DNA from: CAIKHN01 sp964394565
Lineage (GTDB): Bacteria; Patescibacteriota; Patescibacteriia; UBA9934
Assembly: GCA_964394565.1 (NCBI GenBank)
Contig: CAYMYA010000021.1
Coordinates: 1 to 11,741 of the forward strand
Direction: 5' to 3'
Length of the DNA: 11,741 nt
In this document: positions 5,457-11,741 of the stretch, in pieces
Layout of the letters: every line of letters starts with the position of its first letter
Position numbering within the stretch: the first letter of the stretch is position 1
Translations under genes and position numbers: made by a program
Notes under the pieces: model-generated
Told to the model about the DNA's origin: nothing
Seen by the model: only the letters and a program-made list of their open reading frames with translations
The model's database searches: none

Positions 5457-7553
5457 ATGTATACACTGAGAACATCTCGTATTTTGTTCGCTATTGTTAG
5501 TGCGGCGATGATTCCGGGCGTGGTGTTTGCACAAACGCCGAACGATCCTGGGTATGCACAACAGTGGTATTTGGAGGCGATCGAAGCTCCTGGAGCCTGG
5601 GATGTCACGACGGGAATGTCCTCGGTGCTCGTTGCGGTACTCGATACGGGCATTGATCTGGATCACGAAGATATCGTTGCGAATTTGTGGACGAATTCAG
5701 AAGAAATTGCGGGGAATGATATTGATGATGATCGAAATGGCTATGTGGATGACGTGCATGGTTGGGATTTTGTCGACGCGGATAACGATCCTTCTCCCAT
5801 GGTCGCAACCACAGAGTATTTTGAGGTTGGTTCGCACGGGACGTTGATCGCCGGAGAAATCGGTGCGGTGGGGAACAATGATTTTGGTGTCGCGGGGGTT
5901 GCGTGGAATGTTTCCATTTTGCCGGTTCGCATGTTGGGGGATGACGGGAGCGGTACGGGAGAAAATGCCGCAAAAGCCATTCGTTATGCCGTCGCGCAGG
6001 GAGCGAAAGTGATTAATTTGAGTTTTGCCGGGAATGATCCAAATACCACCTTACAACAAGCCGTGAGGGATGCATATGAACAAGGCGTTGTTGTGGTCGC
6101 TGCTTTGGGGAACGACGGGAGAGATGCAGACCGTGATCCGGTATACCCCGCATGTTTGCGGACGGGAGATGAAGATTGGGTGATCGGTGTGACGGCAATT
6201 ACGGAGCAAAATTTGGGCGCAGACTTCACAAACTACGGCGCATTGTGTGCGGATCTCGCCGCACCTGGTACAAGCATTATCGGCCTGTCGTATCAGAATA
6301 CTTCCTCGGGGTATTTGGACGCATATACCGGCTTGTGGAGTGGTACGTCTATGGCCTCTCCGCTCGTTGCTGGAGCCGCAGCACTACTCTTTTCTGAGTA
6401 CCCGACGCTTTCTGCTGGTGACGTCCGGAATATCCTCAAACTTTCAGTCGATCCTGTGCGAGCAACGGGGTATCCATCTGGTGGGCTCGGGGCTGGGCGT
6501 TTAAATGTTGCTCGCGCGTTGGAATTGGCTGCCTCTTATGCACCGGCGATATCGGACGACGTGAATGTGGCCGAGGATGTCACTGAGCCGGTTTCTCAGA
6601 CTGACGATACTCAAGCCGTTGCAGAAAAGCCGAGCACGGAAATTACAGAAGATGTGTTGCAATATTCGTTTGTTGCGTTCGGTGCGCCGTCGGGAGTATT
6701 GCCCGAGGTTGACGTGTATCGTGCAAATGGAACGCAGTACGCCAGATTCCAGGCGTACACGAGTAATTTTCGTGGGGGAGTGCGGGTTGCGACTCTCAAT
6801 AATACCGGGGGGAGTATCCCACGTATCGTGACGGGGGCGGGGGAAACCGGTGGGCCGCATATTCGTGTTTTCACTGCGTACGGTGCGGTGGCGCACGAAT
6901 TTTTCGCGTACGATCAATCATCAAATCACGGCGTGAATATCAGTGTTGGAGACATGAATGGTGATGGCGTCGATGAGATCGTGACGAGCGTTGGAAGTGG
7001 TGTGAGCCAAGATATCGTGACGTGGTCGGAATCGGGGGATGAACTTTCGCGCTTCACGGCATCACATTTCCCAGCATCGTCACCATTATCGGTTGCGACG
7101 GTGGATTACGATGACGATAGTGCGGAAGAAATCGCGGTGATGGGTATCATCGATGGGGTAGCGTCTGTTGCGTTGTATGACGGCGATGGAACGTATCTCG
7201 TCGATTTCATTCCGTACGATGGACAGTCGGAGATTAGTGTATCGCGTGTGGATCTTGACGGAGATTATTACGACGATATCGCGGTAACTTCTTTGCAGGG
7301 AACGAATGATATTCGCGTGTTCACAAAGATTGGTGCGTTACGCGGATCGAAAACGTTTACGGAACAAGCACTTGTTGGAAACAGTATTGTTGGCGCGGAT
7401 TTTGATTTGGATGGATTGCAAGATCTCGCGGTGTTAGAGAACAGAGATCATGGGGTAGTAACCCTCCTCTCTTCAGATCTCGAAACGGTACTCGGGACGT
7501 TTACTGCGCCGACGTTTGCGTCATCCTTGGGTGCATACGTCACTGCGTGGTAG
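5457..7553 (+). CDS. Secreted subtilisin-like serine protease (S8) with C-terminal FG-GAP/VCBS beta-propeller
   Basis: The protein has 698 residues. The ATG at 5457 is chosen because it starts a signal peptide (MYTLRTSRILFAIVSAAMI...GVVFA, cleavage expected near Ala25); the longer frame from the TTG at 5349 adds unrelated residues read from the hairpin and repeat region. The subtilase triad is complete: Asp63 in VAVLDTGIDLDH, His127 in GSHGTLIAGEIG, Ser298 in SGTSMASPLVAGAAAL, with oxyanion Asn219 in AALGNDGRD. Cys233 and Cys264 may form a disulfide. The catalytic domain begins right after the signal peptide, with no visible propeptide. After an acidic linker (about 361-400), four blades carry calcium-binding Asp-rich loops at 499, 550, 599 and 648, spaced 49-51 residues (DMNGDGVDEIVT and similar), plus a TGAGETGGPHIRVF stretch at 459-472. 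The propeller probably binds protein or glycan at the cell surface. There is no C-terminal anchor motif. Substrate unknown. Confidence 0.92.
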   Translation: MYTLRTSRILFAIVSAAMIPGVVFAQTPNDPGYAQQWYLEAIEAPGAWDVTTGMSSVLVAVLDTGIDLDHEDIVANLWTNSEEIAGNDIDDDRNGYVDDVHGWDFVDADNDPSPMVATTEYFEVGSHGTLIAGEIGAVGNNDFGVAGVAWNVSILPVRMLGDDGSGTGENAAKAIRYAVAQGAKVINLSFAGNDPNTTLQQAVRDAYEQGVVVVAALGNDGRDADRDPVYPACLRTGDEDWVIGVTAITEQNLGADFTNYGALCADLAAPGTSIIGLSYQNTSSGYLDAYTGLWSGTSMASPLVAGAAALLFSEYPTLSAGDVRNILKLSVDPVRATGYPSGGLGAGRLNVARALELAASYAPAISDDVNVAEDVTEPVSQTDDTQAVAEKPSTEITEDVLQYSFVAFGAPSGVLPEVDVYRANGTQYARFQAYTSNFRGGVRVATLNNTGGSIPRIVTGAGETGGPHIRVFTAYGAVAHEFFAYDQSSNHGVNISVGDMNGDGVDEIVTSVGSGVSQDIVTWSESGDELSRFTASHFPASSPLSVATVDYDDDSAEEIAVMGIIDGVASVALYDGDGTYLVDFIPYDGQSEISVSRVDLDGDYYDDIAVTSLQGTNDIRVFTKIGALRGSKTFTEQALVGNSIVGADFDLDGLQDLAVLENRDHGVVTLLSSDLETVLGTFTAPTFASSLGAYVTAW

Positions 7554-7569
7554 TGCGTGTCTTCATGTT

Positions 7570-7578
7570 TGATACACT
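7570..7578 (+). promoter_or_regulatory. Extended -10 promoter of the epimerase gene
   Basis: TGATACACT holds a TGn extension and the hexamer TACACT (7573-7578), the same hexamer as before the TPR gene. It lies in the 36-bp gap between the protease stop and the ATG at 7590, which follows after 11 nt. No convincing -35 box is seen; extended -10 promoters can work without one. Confidence 0.45.
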
Positions 7579-7589
7579 GTAGTCATACT

Positions 7590-8600
7590 ATGTCTTTTGA
7601 ACAAAAAACAGTGCTTGTGACTGGTGGAGCGGGATTTATTGGGTCATTCCTTTGTGAAGCCTTGTTGCGCAGCGGAAACCGTGTGATTTGTATCGATAAC
7701 TTTTCTACCGGTCATGTCCGAAATATTGAAGGACTGCTTCGCAACCCAAATTTTCAATTTCTTCGACTTGATATTAATCTTCCGTTTGACCTAGAAACAT
7801 TTACGGAACTTGATGCATTTAAAGTGAAGTTTCTTGGTGTGCATGAAATCTATCATCTTGCTATGCCGACGGTGGCAAAAGGATTTGAAGAATTTCAAAT
7901 TCCGACACTCCTCACGAATAGCGTTGGCACGCGTAATGTGTTGGACGTTGCTGTGAAATACAAAGCAAAGTTTCTTTTTGCATCGAGTGGCGTGGTGTAC
8001 GGAAATCAACAAGCTGAGAAACGTATGTTTCAGGAGGAAGATTTGGGTATTGTCAATCATCTGACGCCTCGTGCACCGTACAATGAGGGTAAACGGTTTG
8101 GCGAAACCATGACCACAACGTATGGAACGGTGCATGGACTTGATACGAAGATTGCGCGTATTTTTAGAACATTTGGTCCACGTATGCCATTGTTTCAAGG
8201 TCATCAAATTTCCGATTTCGTGCTTGCAGCATTAGAGGGGAAACCGCTTGCGATTGCTGGGGAGGCCACGACCTCGACGGCATTAGTGTATGTTTCTGAC
8301 GTTGTCGACGGGCTGATGCGTTTCATGCGTGCTGAGCCAGGTATCGGTCCAGTCAATATTGGTAGTGACGTAGAAATTCTTATGAAGGATATCGCGGCAA
8401 AAATCATTGCGCTGTCCGAAAGCACATCTGAAATCGTATACGAAAAGGCGCCGCCATTTTTAACATCGATCGGTTTACCAGACCTTTCAAAGGCGCGCAC
8501 GCAATTGAGTTGGATTCCTTTGGTGCGTCTGGACGACGGATTAGCAAAAACCATTGAATATGTTCGCGCAAATAAGATTCTCTTGACCAATGGAGCTTAG
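7590..8600 (+). CDS. NAD-dependent sugar-nucleotide epimerase/dehydratase (extended SDR, UXS-like)
   Basis: The protein has 336 residues, normal for extended short-chain dehydrogenases. The Rossmann fold opens with VLVTGGAGFIGSFL (Gly-rich NAD loop, residues 8-21) and ICIDNFSTGHVRNI (33-46). The catalytic pair is Tyr164/Lys168 in APYNEGKRFGE, with Ser132/Ser133 in ASSGVVYG. Overall wording (RNPNFQFLRLDI, YHLAMP, TNSVGTRNVLD, IARIFRTFGPRM) is closest to UDP-glucuronate decarboxylases. However, the Glu of their S.SEVYG motif is Val here, and the substrate-binding Arg of their TRSF.YV.D motif is absent (STALVYVSD). It therefore probably uses a nucleotide sugar, but as an epimerase or an enzyme of changed specificity; decarboxylation is doubtful. 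The ATG at 7590 is preferred over the in-frame GTG at 7557 because it starts directly before the Rossmann strand and lies after a -10 box. It is the first gene of the glycan cluster. Confidence 0.88.
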   Translation: MSFEQKTVLVTGGAGFIGSFLCEALLRSGNRVICIDNFSTGHVRNIEGLLRNPNFQFLRLDINLPFDLETFTELDAFKVKFLGVHEIYHLAMPTVAKGFEEFQIPTLLTNSVGTRNVLDVAVKYKAKFLFASSGVVYGNQQAEKRMFQEEDLGIVNHLTPRAPYNEGKRFGETMTTTYGTVHGLDTKIARIFRTFGPRMPLFQGHQISDFVLAALEGKPLAIAGEATTSTALVYVSDVVDGLMRFMRAEPGIGPVNIGSDVEILMKDIAAKIIALSESTSEIVYEKAPPFLTSIGLPDLSKARTQLSWIPLVRLDDGLAKTIEYVRANKILLTNGA

Positions 8601-8611
8601 CTCGTCACTAT
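8583..8611 (+). promoter_or_regulatory. Possible promoter before the GT2 gene
   Basis: TTGACC (8583-8588, five of six matches to the -35 consensus) lies 17 bp before CACTAT (8606-8611), inside the last codons of the epimerase gene and the 20-bp gap. The -10 match is weak; TATAGC at 8609-8614 is an alternative with longer spacing. The ATG at 8621 has no Shine-Dalgarno. An internal promoter would let the glycosyltransferases be made without the epimerase. Confidence 0.35.
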
Positions 8612-8620
8612 AGCTGCATT

Positions 8621-9298
8621 ATGCGTGTTGTTGCGATTATTCCAGCATTTAATGAAGGAACTCGCGTTTTGGCTTCGGTAGTTTCCGCAAAACGTTATGT
8701 GGATGATGTTATTGTTGTCGATGATTGTTCAAGTGATGATACGGCATTGGTTGCAAAAAACGCCGGCGCGATTGTGCTTCGTCATATCATGAACCGTGGA
8801 CAGGGCGCAGCATTGCAAACAGGAATGGATTACGCGCTTCGGGCTATTGGTGCGGACGTTTTGGTACATTTTGATGCCGACGGGCAGATGCGCGGTGATG
8901 AAATCCCTATAATGATCGAGCCGATTCTCAATGGTGAGGCTGACGTTGTGCTTGGCTCGCGATTTTTAGAAAAACGCGCGATACACATGCCTTGGGTTCG
9001 TCGATTCATGCTTCGTTTGGGCACGGTATTTACTATTGTCTTATCCGGTATTCGTGTGACGGATACACATAACGGTTTTCGAGCATTTTCTCGGAAAGCG
9101 GCGACCGAAATGCGCATCTCTCTCGATCGCATGGCTCATGCCTCGGAGATTCTAGATCTCATTAAGGCGAAGCGGCTCAGGTACGTCGAGCGCCCAGTGA
9201 CAATTTCCTATTCCGTTGAAACATTGCGCAAGGGACAATCGACGATAAAAGCACTTATGACGGTGAAAGACTTTATGAAGAAAAAGATTTTCGGATAA
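8621..9298 (+). CDS. Family 2 glycosyltransferase (polyprenyl-phosphate/dolichol-phosphate sugar synthase-like)
   Basis: The protein has 225 residues, a single GT-A domain. The start VVAIIPAFNEGTRV (3-16) and IVVDDCSSDDT (31-41) bind the nucleotide; HFDADGQM (83-90) holds the metal-binding DxD (Asp85-Ala-Asp87); GSRFLEKR (112-119) and DTHNGFRAFSRKA (148-160) are the usual acceptor-side motifs of DPM1-like enzymes. No membrane helices are present, unlike longer relatives. Such enzymes move a sugar from a nucleotide donor to a lipid phosphate, or to a growing glycan, on the cytoplasmic face of the membrane. The gene following after one base encodes a DUF2304 membrane protein, a common pairing with this GT2 type that may supply the membrane contact. 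The exact sugar cannot be read from the sequence. Confidence 0.92.
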   Translation: MRVVAIIPAFNEGTRVLASVVSAKRYVDDVIVVDDCSSDDTALVAKNAGAIVLRHIMNRGQGAALQTGMDYALRAIGADVLVHFDADGQMRGDEIPIMIEPILNGEADVVLGSRFLEKRAIHMPWVRRFMLRLGTVFTIVLSGIRVTDTHNGFRAFSRKAATEMRISLDRMAHASEILDLIKAKRLRYVERPVTISYSVETLRKGQSTIKALMTVKDFMKKKIFG

Positions 9299-9299
9299 T

Positions 9300-9626
9300 A
9301 TGGCGTTTAAAATATTTCTCATTCTCTTTTCTCTTTATGCGATCTTCCGAGTGAGATCGCAGTATACGACGCAACAAACGTCCTGGTATTGGGCGGTAGT
9401 GTGGTCCATGGTGTGGGCGGGGGTTATTGTTGTGGCGCTTGTGCCAGAAATAACGAACCGACTCGCGACATTTGTTGGCGTTGGTCGTGGCGCAGATCTT
9501 TTTCTGTATACTGCAGTGCTTGTGCTGCTATATACCACACATCGATTATTAGTTCGGCAACAAAAAATGAGCGAAGAAATAACGGAACTCGTACGCACTG
9601 TTGCGATTGATCATCCGGAACGATAA
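9300..9626 (+). CDS. DUF2304 family small membrane protein
   Basis: The protein has 108 residues. Three hydrophobic segments are visible: about 2-17 (AFKIFLILFSLYAIFR), 30-48 (WAVVWSMVWAGVIVVALVP) and 66-84 (DLFLYTAVLVLLYTTHRLL), followed by a charged tail (QQKMSEEITELVRTV) that may form a short coiled coil. The motif W..VW.....VALVPE followed by GVGRGADL fits the DUF2304 family. The ATG overlaps nothing but lies only one base after the stop of the GT2 gene, so translation is probably coupled. DUF2304 proteins are often found beside GT2 enzymes in glycan clusters; their biochemical role is not established. Here it is most simply a membrane partner of the GT2. Confidence 0.85.
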   Translation: MAFKIFLILFSLYAIFRVRSQYTTQQTSWYWAVVWSMVWAGVIVVALVPEITNRLATFVGVGRGADLFLYTAVLVLLYTTHRLLVRQQKMSEEITELVRTVAIDHPER

Positions 9627-9633
9627 TTCTTGT

Positions 9634-9637
9634 GGAG
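9634..9637 (+). promoter_or_regulatory. Shine-Dalgarno deciding the GT4 start
   Basis: GGAG lies 6 nt before the ATG at 9644. This supports 9644 over the in-frame GTG at 9632, which overlaps the site itself. It is one of the few clear Shine-Dalgarno sequences in the window and belongs to a gene inside the operon. Confidence 0.6.
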
Positions 9638-9643
9638 CACCGC

Positions 9644-10765
9644 ATGCGCATCGCCGTTGTTTCGCCGGTATACCCGCCGTACCGCGGTGGGATTGGCACT
9701 GTTGCGGCACACGACGTTGCTGAACTTTTAGCGCTTGGACACGACGTACAGGTGTTTACGCCTGCGCATCGTCAACAGTCTGTGCATGAAACACATATTA
9801 CGCGGTTCCAGCCTTTTTTTGCGTGGGGGAATGGGGCGGTACTTCTTCATCTTGTGTTCGCACTCCGGGGTTTTGATGTGGTGCACGTTCATTACCCATT
9901 TTTCGGGAGCGATATTTTGGCGGCATTGGCGTGTAAATTTTGGAGTATTCCGTTCGTGGTGACCTACCATATGAAGCCGAAGGCGAGCGGCGTGCTTGGT
10001 GCAACATTTTCTGCATATCGCGTGGTACTCGAACCGATGATTTTTCGCGTTGCGCGTGCGGTGCTCGTGTCATCAGATGAATACGCGGATCACCAACGCG
10101 TCGTGCATCGTCGCCGTATTGTGCACCCATTTAGTGTCGATACGCATCGTTTTATTCCCGTGGCTGATCGTGGCAACGCGCGAGCATATTTTGGGGTTCC
10201 GCACGACATGCCGGTGGTACTTTTTGTGGGAGGGTTAGATGCGGCGCATTATTTTAAGGGCCTCGATGTGTTACTGCGTGCGTTTGCGTTCATGCAAACA
10301 CGCGCAAGGCTTCTCATTGTGGGTGATGGAAATCGGCGGAAGGAATTTGAAGCCCTTGCCGAGCAGTTACGTGTTGCGGATCGTGTGCATTTTGCTGGAT
10401 CCGTTCCGTTTGAGAATTTACCCTCAGCATATCAAGCTGCTGATGTGCACGTATTGCCGTCGATTGATCGTTCGGAGGCATTTGGTATTGTGACGCAAGA
10501 AGCAATGGCTTCAGGAATACCGAGTATTGTGTCAGATTTACCTGGGATGCGGACACTCGTGATTCCAGATGTTACGGGAGCGAGAGTGATACCAAATCAC
10601 CCTCATGCTCTTACCGCCATGTTGGATCGGTGGTGTTCGGATCGGGCCTTCCGTGAGCGGTGTGGAGCGAATGCTCGTCAACGCGCTGTGCGAGAATTTT
10701 CTTCTGAATATCTTACGCAGAAGTTAGTTGGAGTGTACAAAACCTGTATTGTGGAGCATAAATAG
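9644..10765 (+). CDS. Family 4 glycosyltransferase (GT-B fold)
   Basis: The protein has 373 residues, the usual length for the family. The N-terminal acceptor domain starts MRIAVVSPVYPPYRGGIG with the Gly-rich loop at 15-18 and continues with FDVVHVHYPF (77-86) and VVTYHMKP (105-112). The donor domain starts at VVLFVGGLDAAHYFKGLDVL (191-210), followed by LLIVGDGN (223-230), VHFAGSVP (248-255) and the EX7E motif Glu278/Glu286 in SEAFGIVTQEAMASGIP. Both halves are complete. GT4 enzymes transfer a sugar from a nucleotide or lipid-linked donor with retention of configuration; donor and acceptor cannot be predicted from these motifs. It lies 17 bp after the DUF2304 gene and 6 bp before another GT4, so all are likely cotranscribed and act in one glycan pathway on the cytoplasmic side of the membrane. 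Confidence 0.92.
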   Translation: MRIAVVSPVYPPYRGGIGTVAAHDVAELLALGHDVQVFTPAHRQQSVHETHITRFQPFFAWGNGAVLLHLVFALRGFDVVHVHYPFFGSDILAALACKFWSIPFVVTYHMKPKASGVLGATFSAYRVVLEPMIFRVARAVLVSSDEYADHQRVVHRRRIVHPFSVDTHRFIPVADRGNARAYFGVPHDMPVVLFVGGLDAAHYFKGLDVLLRAFAFMQTRARLLIVGDGNRRKEFEALAEQLRVADRVHFAGSVPFENLPSAYQAADVHVLPSIDRSEAFGIVTQEAMASGIPSIVSDLPGMRTLVIPDVTGARVIPNHPHALTAMLDRWCSDRAFRERCGANARQRAVREFSSEYLTQKLVGVYKTCIVEHK

Positions 10766-10771
10766 TGAGGT

Positions 10772-11741
10772 ATGAAAATCGGGATTGTCACGAACTTGTA
10801 TCCACCCTATACACGAGGTGGTGCAGAAAACGTTATTGTTCGAACGGTCGAGCAGCTCCTTTCATTGGGGCATGATATTTTCGTTATCACTGGTCAGCCG
10901 CGCTCTGCGGGCATTGGTCCAACACTTGGAACGCTGAGCGTAGAGCGGGTGTACCGTTTTTTTCCACAGAATATTTATTTTACGTTAGATGACCATGCGT
11001 ATTCATGGATTGTGCGGCTTTTTTGGCATGTTATCGATGCGCTTAGCTTCCATGGTGCGCATGTTGTGGAGCGTATTCTGAAGGATGAACGCCCTGATGT
11101 CGTCGTGACGCATAATGTAAAGGGTATCGGATTGCGTATCCCTAAAACGATTCAGCGGTTAGGTATACCGCATGTTCATATATTGCATGATTTACAACTT
11201 GTCACCCCGTCCGGTTTACGGATGTTTCGCCAGGAACGTGAGCCCTGGTTCAGTACACCTGCGTATGCCGTGTACCGATTATTGTGCCGTTTTCGTCTCG
11301 GGAAACCGTCAATGGTCATTTCTCCATCACAGTTTTTAATTGACGCACATAAACACGTAGGCTTTTTTGAGAAGATTGATGTTCGTTGTATCCCGAATCC
11401 ATCCCCGAAGCCGTCGGAGATGATACGTGACACGCATCGTTCTGGGCCATTGCGCATTTTATTTATTGGCCAACTTGGGTACCATAAAGGCCTTGCGTTT
11501 CTTTTGGATGCATTTGCAAAATATGATGGAGATGCACGGTTGCAGATTATCGGGGGTGGACCCCTTCGGGCACTGGTGGAAGAACGTGCAAAATACGATA
11601 CGCGTCTTGTGTATTTAGGGTATACCCCGCAGGAAGAGTTATTAAAATGTATTGCTGCGGTCGATGCGGTGGTTGTGCCGAGTTTGTGCTATGAAAATTC
11701 ACCGACGGTAATTTATGAAGCGCTTTCTGCAGGTGTGCCAT
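10772..11741 (+). CDS. Family 4 glycosyltransferase (3' end missing)
   Basis: The frame is open from the ATG at 10772 to the window end (323 residues visible). The start MKIGIVTNLYPPYTRGGAEN gives the Gly-rich loop at 16-17 with the GGAEN signature; VVVTHNVKGIG and HILHDLQLVTPSG belong to the acceptor domain. The donor domain starts at LRILFIGQLGYHKGLAFLL, then LQIIGGGPL, and the EX7E motif Glu308/Glu316 in YENSPTVIYEALSAGVP lies just before the cut. About 50 residues are probably missing. It resembles GT4 enzymes that start with GGAE and is only distantly similar to its upstream GT4 neighbour, so the two are not a recent duplication. GTGAGG precedes the ATG but only one base separates them, too close to be a normal Shine-Dalgarno; coupling to the upstream gene (6-bp gap) is more likely. 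Confidence 0.9.
   Translation, partial: MKIGIVTNLYPPYTRGGAENVIVRTVEQLLSLGHDIFVITGQPRSAGIGPTLGTLSVERVYRFFPQNIYFTLDDHAYSWIVRLFWHVIDALSFHGAHVVERILKDERPDVVVTHNVKGIGLRIPKTIQRLGIPHVHILHDLQLVTPSGLRMFRQEREPWFSTPAYAVYRLLCRFRLGKPSMVISPSQFLIDAHKHVGFFEKIDVRCIPNPSPKPSEMIRDTHRSGPLRILFIGQLGYHKGLAFLLDAFAKYDGDARLQIIGGGPLRALVEERAKYDTRLVYLGYTPQEELLKCIAAVDAVVVPSLCYENSPTVIYEALSAGVP

Noticed and set aside
7557..7589. GTG start 11 codons upstream for the epimerase
   Set aside because: The extra residues have no family resemblance and the codons overlap the likely -10 box; the ATG at 7590 begins just before the Rossmann strand.
8594..8604. Odd palindrome GAGCTTAGCTC with the CTTAG core at the end of the epimerase gene
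   Set aside because: It lies in coding sequence over the stop codon, is a single copy out of any 16-bp register, and short palindromes of this size occur by chance.
9630..10758. Shared decamer TTGTGGAGCA before both GT4 genes (9630-9639 and 10749-10758)
   Set aside because: It serves as a Shine-Dalgarno only for the first gene; for the second the distance to the ATG is about 15 nt. One 10-base match is not enough to claim a regulatory site.
2..11741. Alternative genetic code with TGA read as Gly or Trp, as in some Patescibacteria
   Set aside because: All genes are full length and complete under the standard bacterial code and none contains an in-frame TGA.

Overview
The window looks like chromosomal DNA from a member of the Candidate Phyla Radiation (Patescibacteria). 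The main reason is the first gene: its visible N-terminus and its tandem Ig-like beta-sandwich repeats match the large S-layer-like surface proteins that recur in those genomes. GC content is moderate, genes are tightly packed, the standard bacterial code (TGA not read as sense) fits every gene, and most genes lack a clear Shine-Dalgarno sequence. The phylum call is by pattern recognition, not a database search.

Layout. (1) 2-3679 (+): 3' part of a very large secreted surface protein, followed by a strong hairpin terminator and a separate 26-bp REP-like GC-rich palindrome. (2) 3855-4547 (+): a membrane-anchored TPR protein with its own promoter. (3) 4556-5355: a small mobile-element-like unit. 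A REP-associated tyrosine transposase (Y1/HUH, RAYT) gene on the minus strand lies between two clusters of a 16-bp palindromic repeat with core CTwAG. Four units lie on one side and three on the other, all kept in exact 16-bp register. (4) 5457-7553 (+): a secreted subtilisin-like protease with a C-terminal FG-GAP/VCBS-type beta-propeller. (5) 7590-11741 (+): a compact glycan-assembly cluster: UXS-like sugar-nucleotide epimerase/dehydratase, GT2 glycosyltransferase, small DUF2304 membrane protein, and two GT4 glycosyltransferases, the last cut by the window end.

As a whole the region is about the cell envelope: a surface-layer protein, an exported protease and a set of enzymes that would build a surface glycan or glycolipid. 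Several first-in-transcript genes have a -10-like hexamer only 8-11 nt before the ATG and no Shine-Dalgarno, which suggests leaderless or nearly leaderless mRNAs. The feature most worth following up is the transposase with its phased palindrome arrays.
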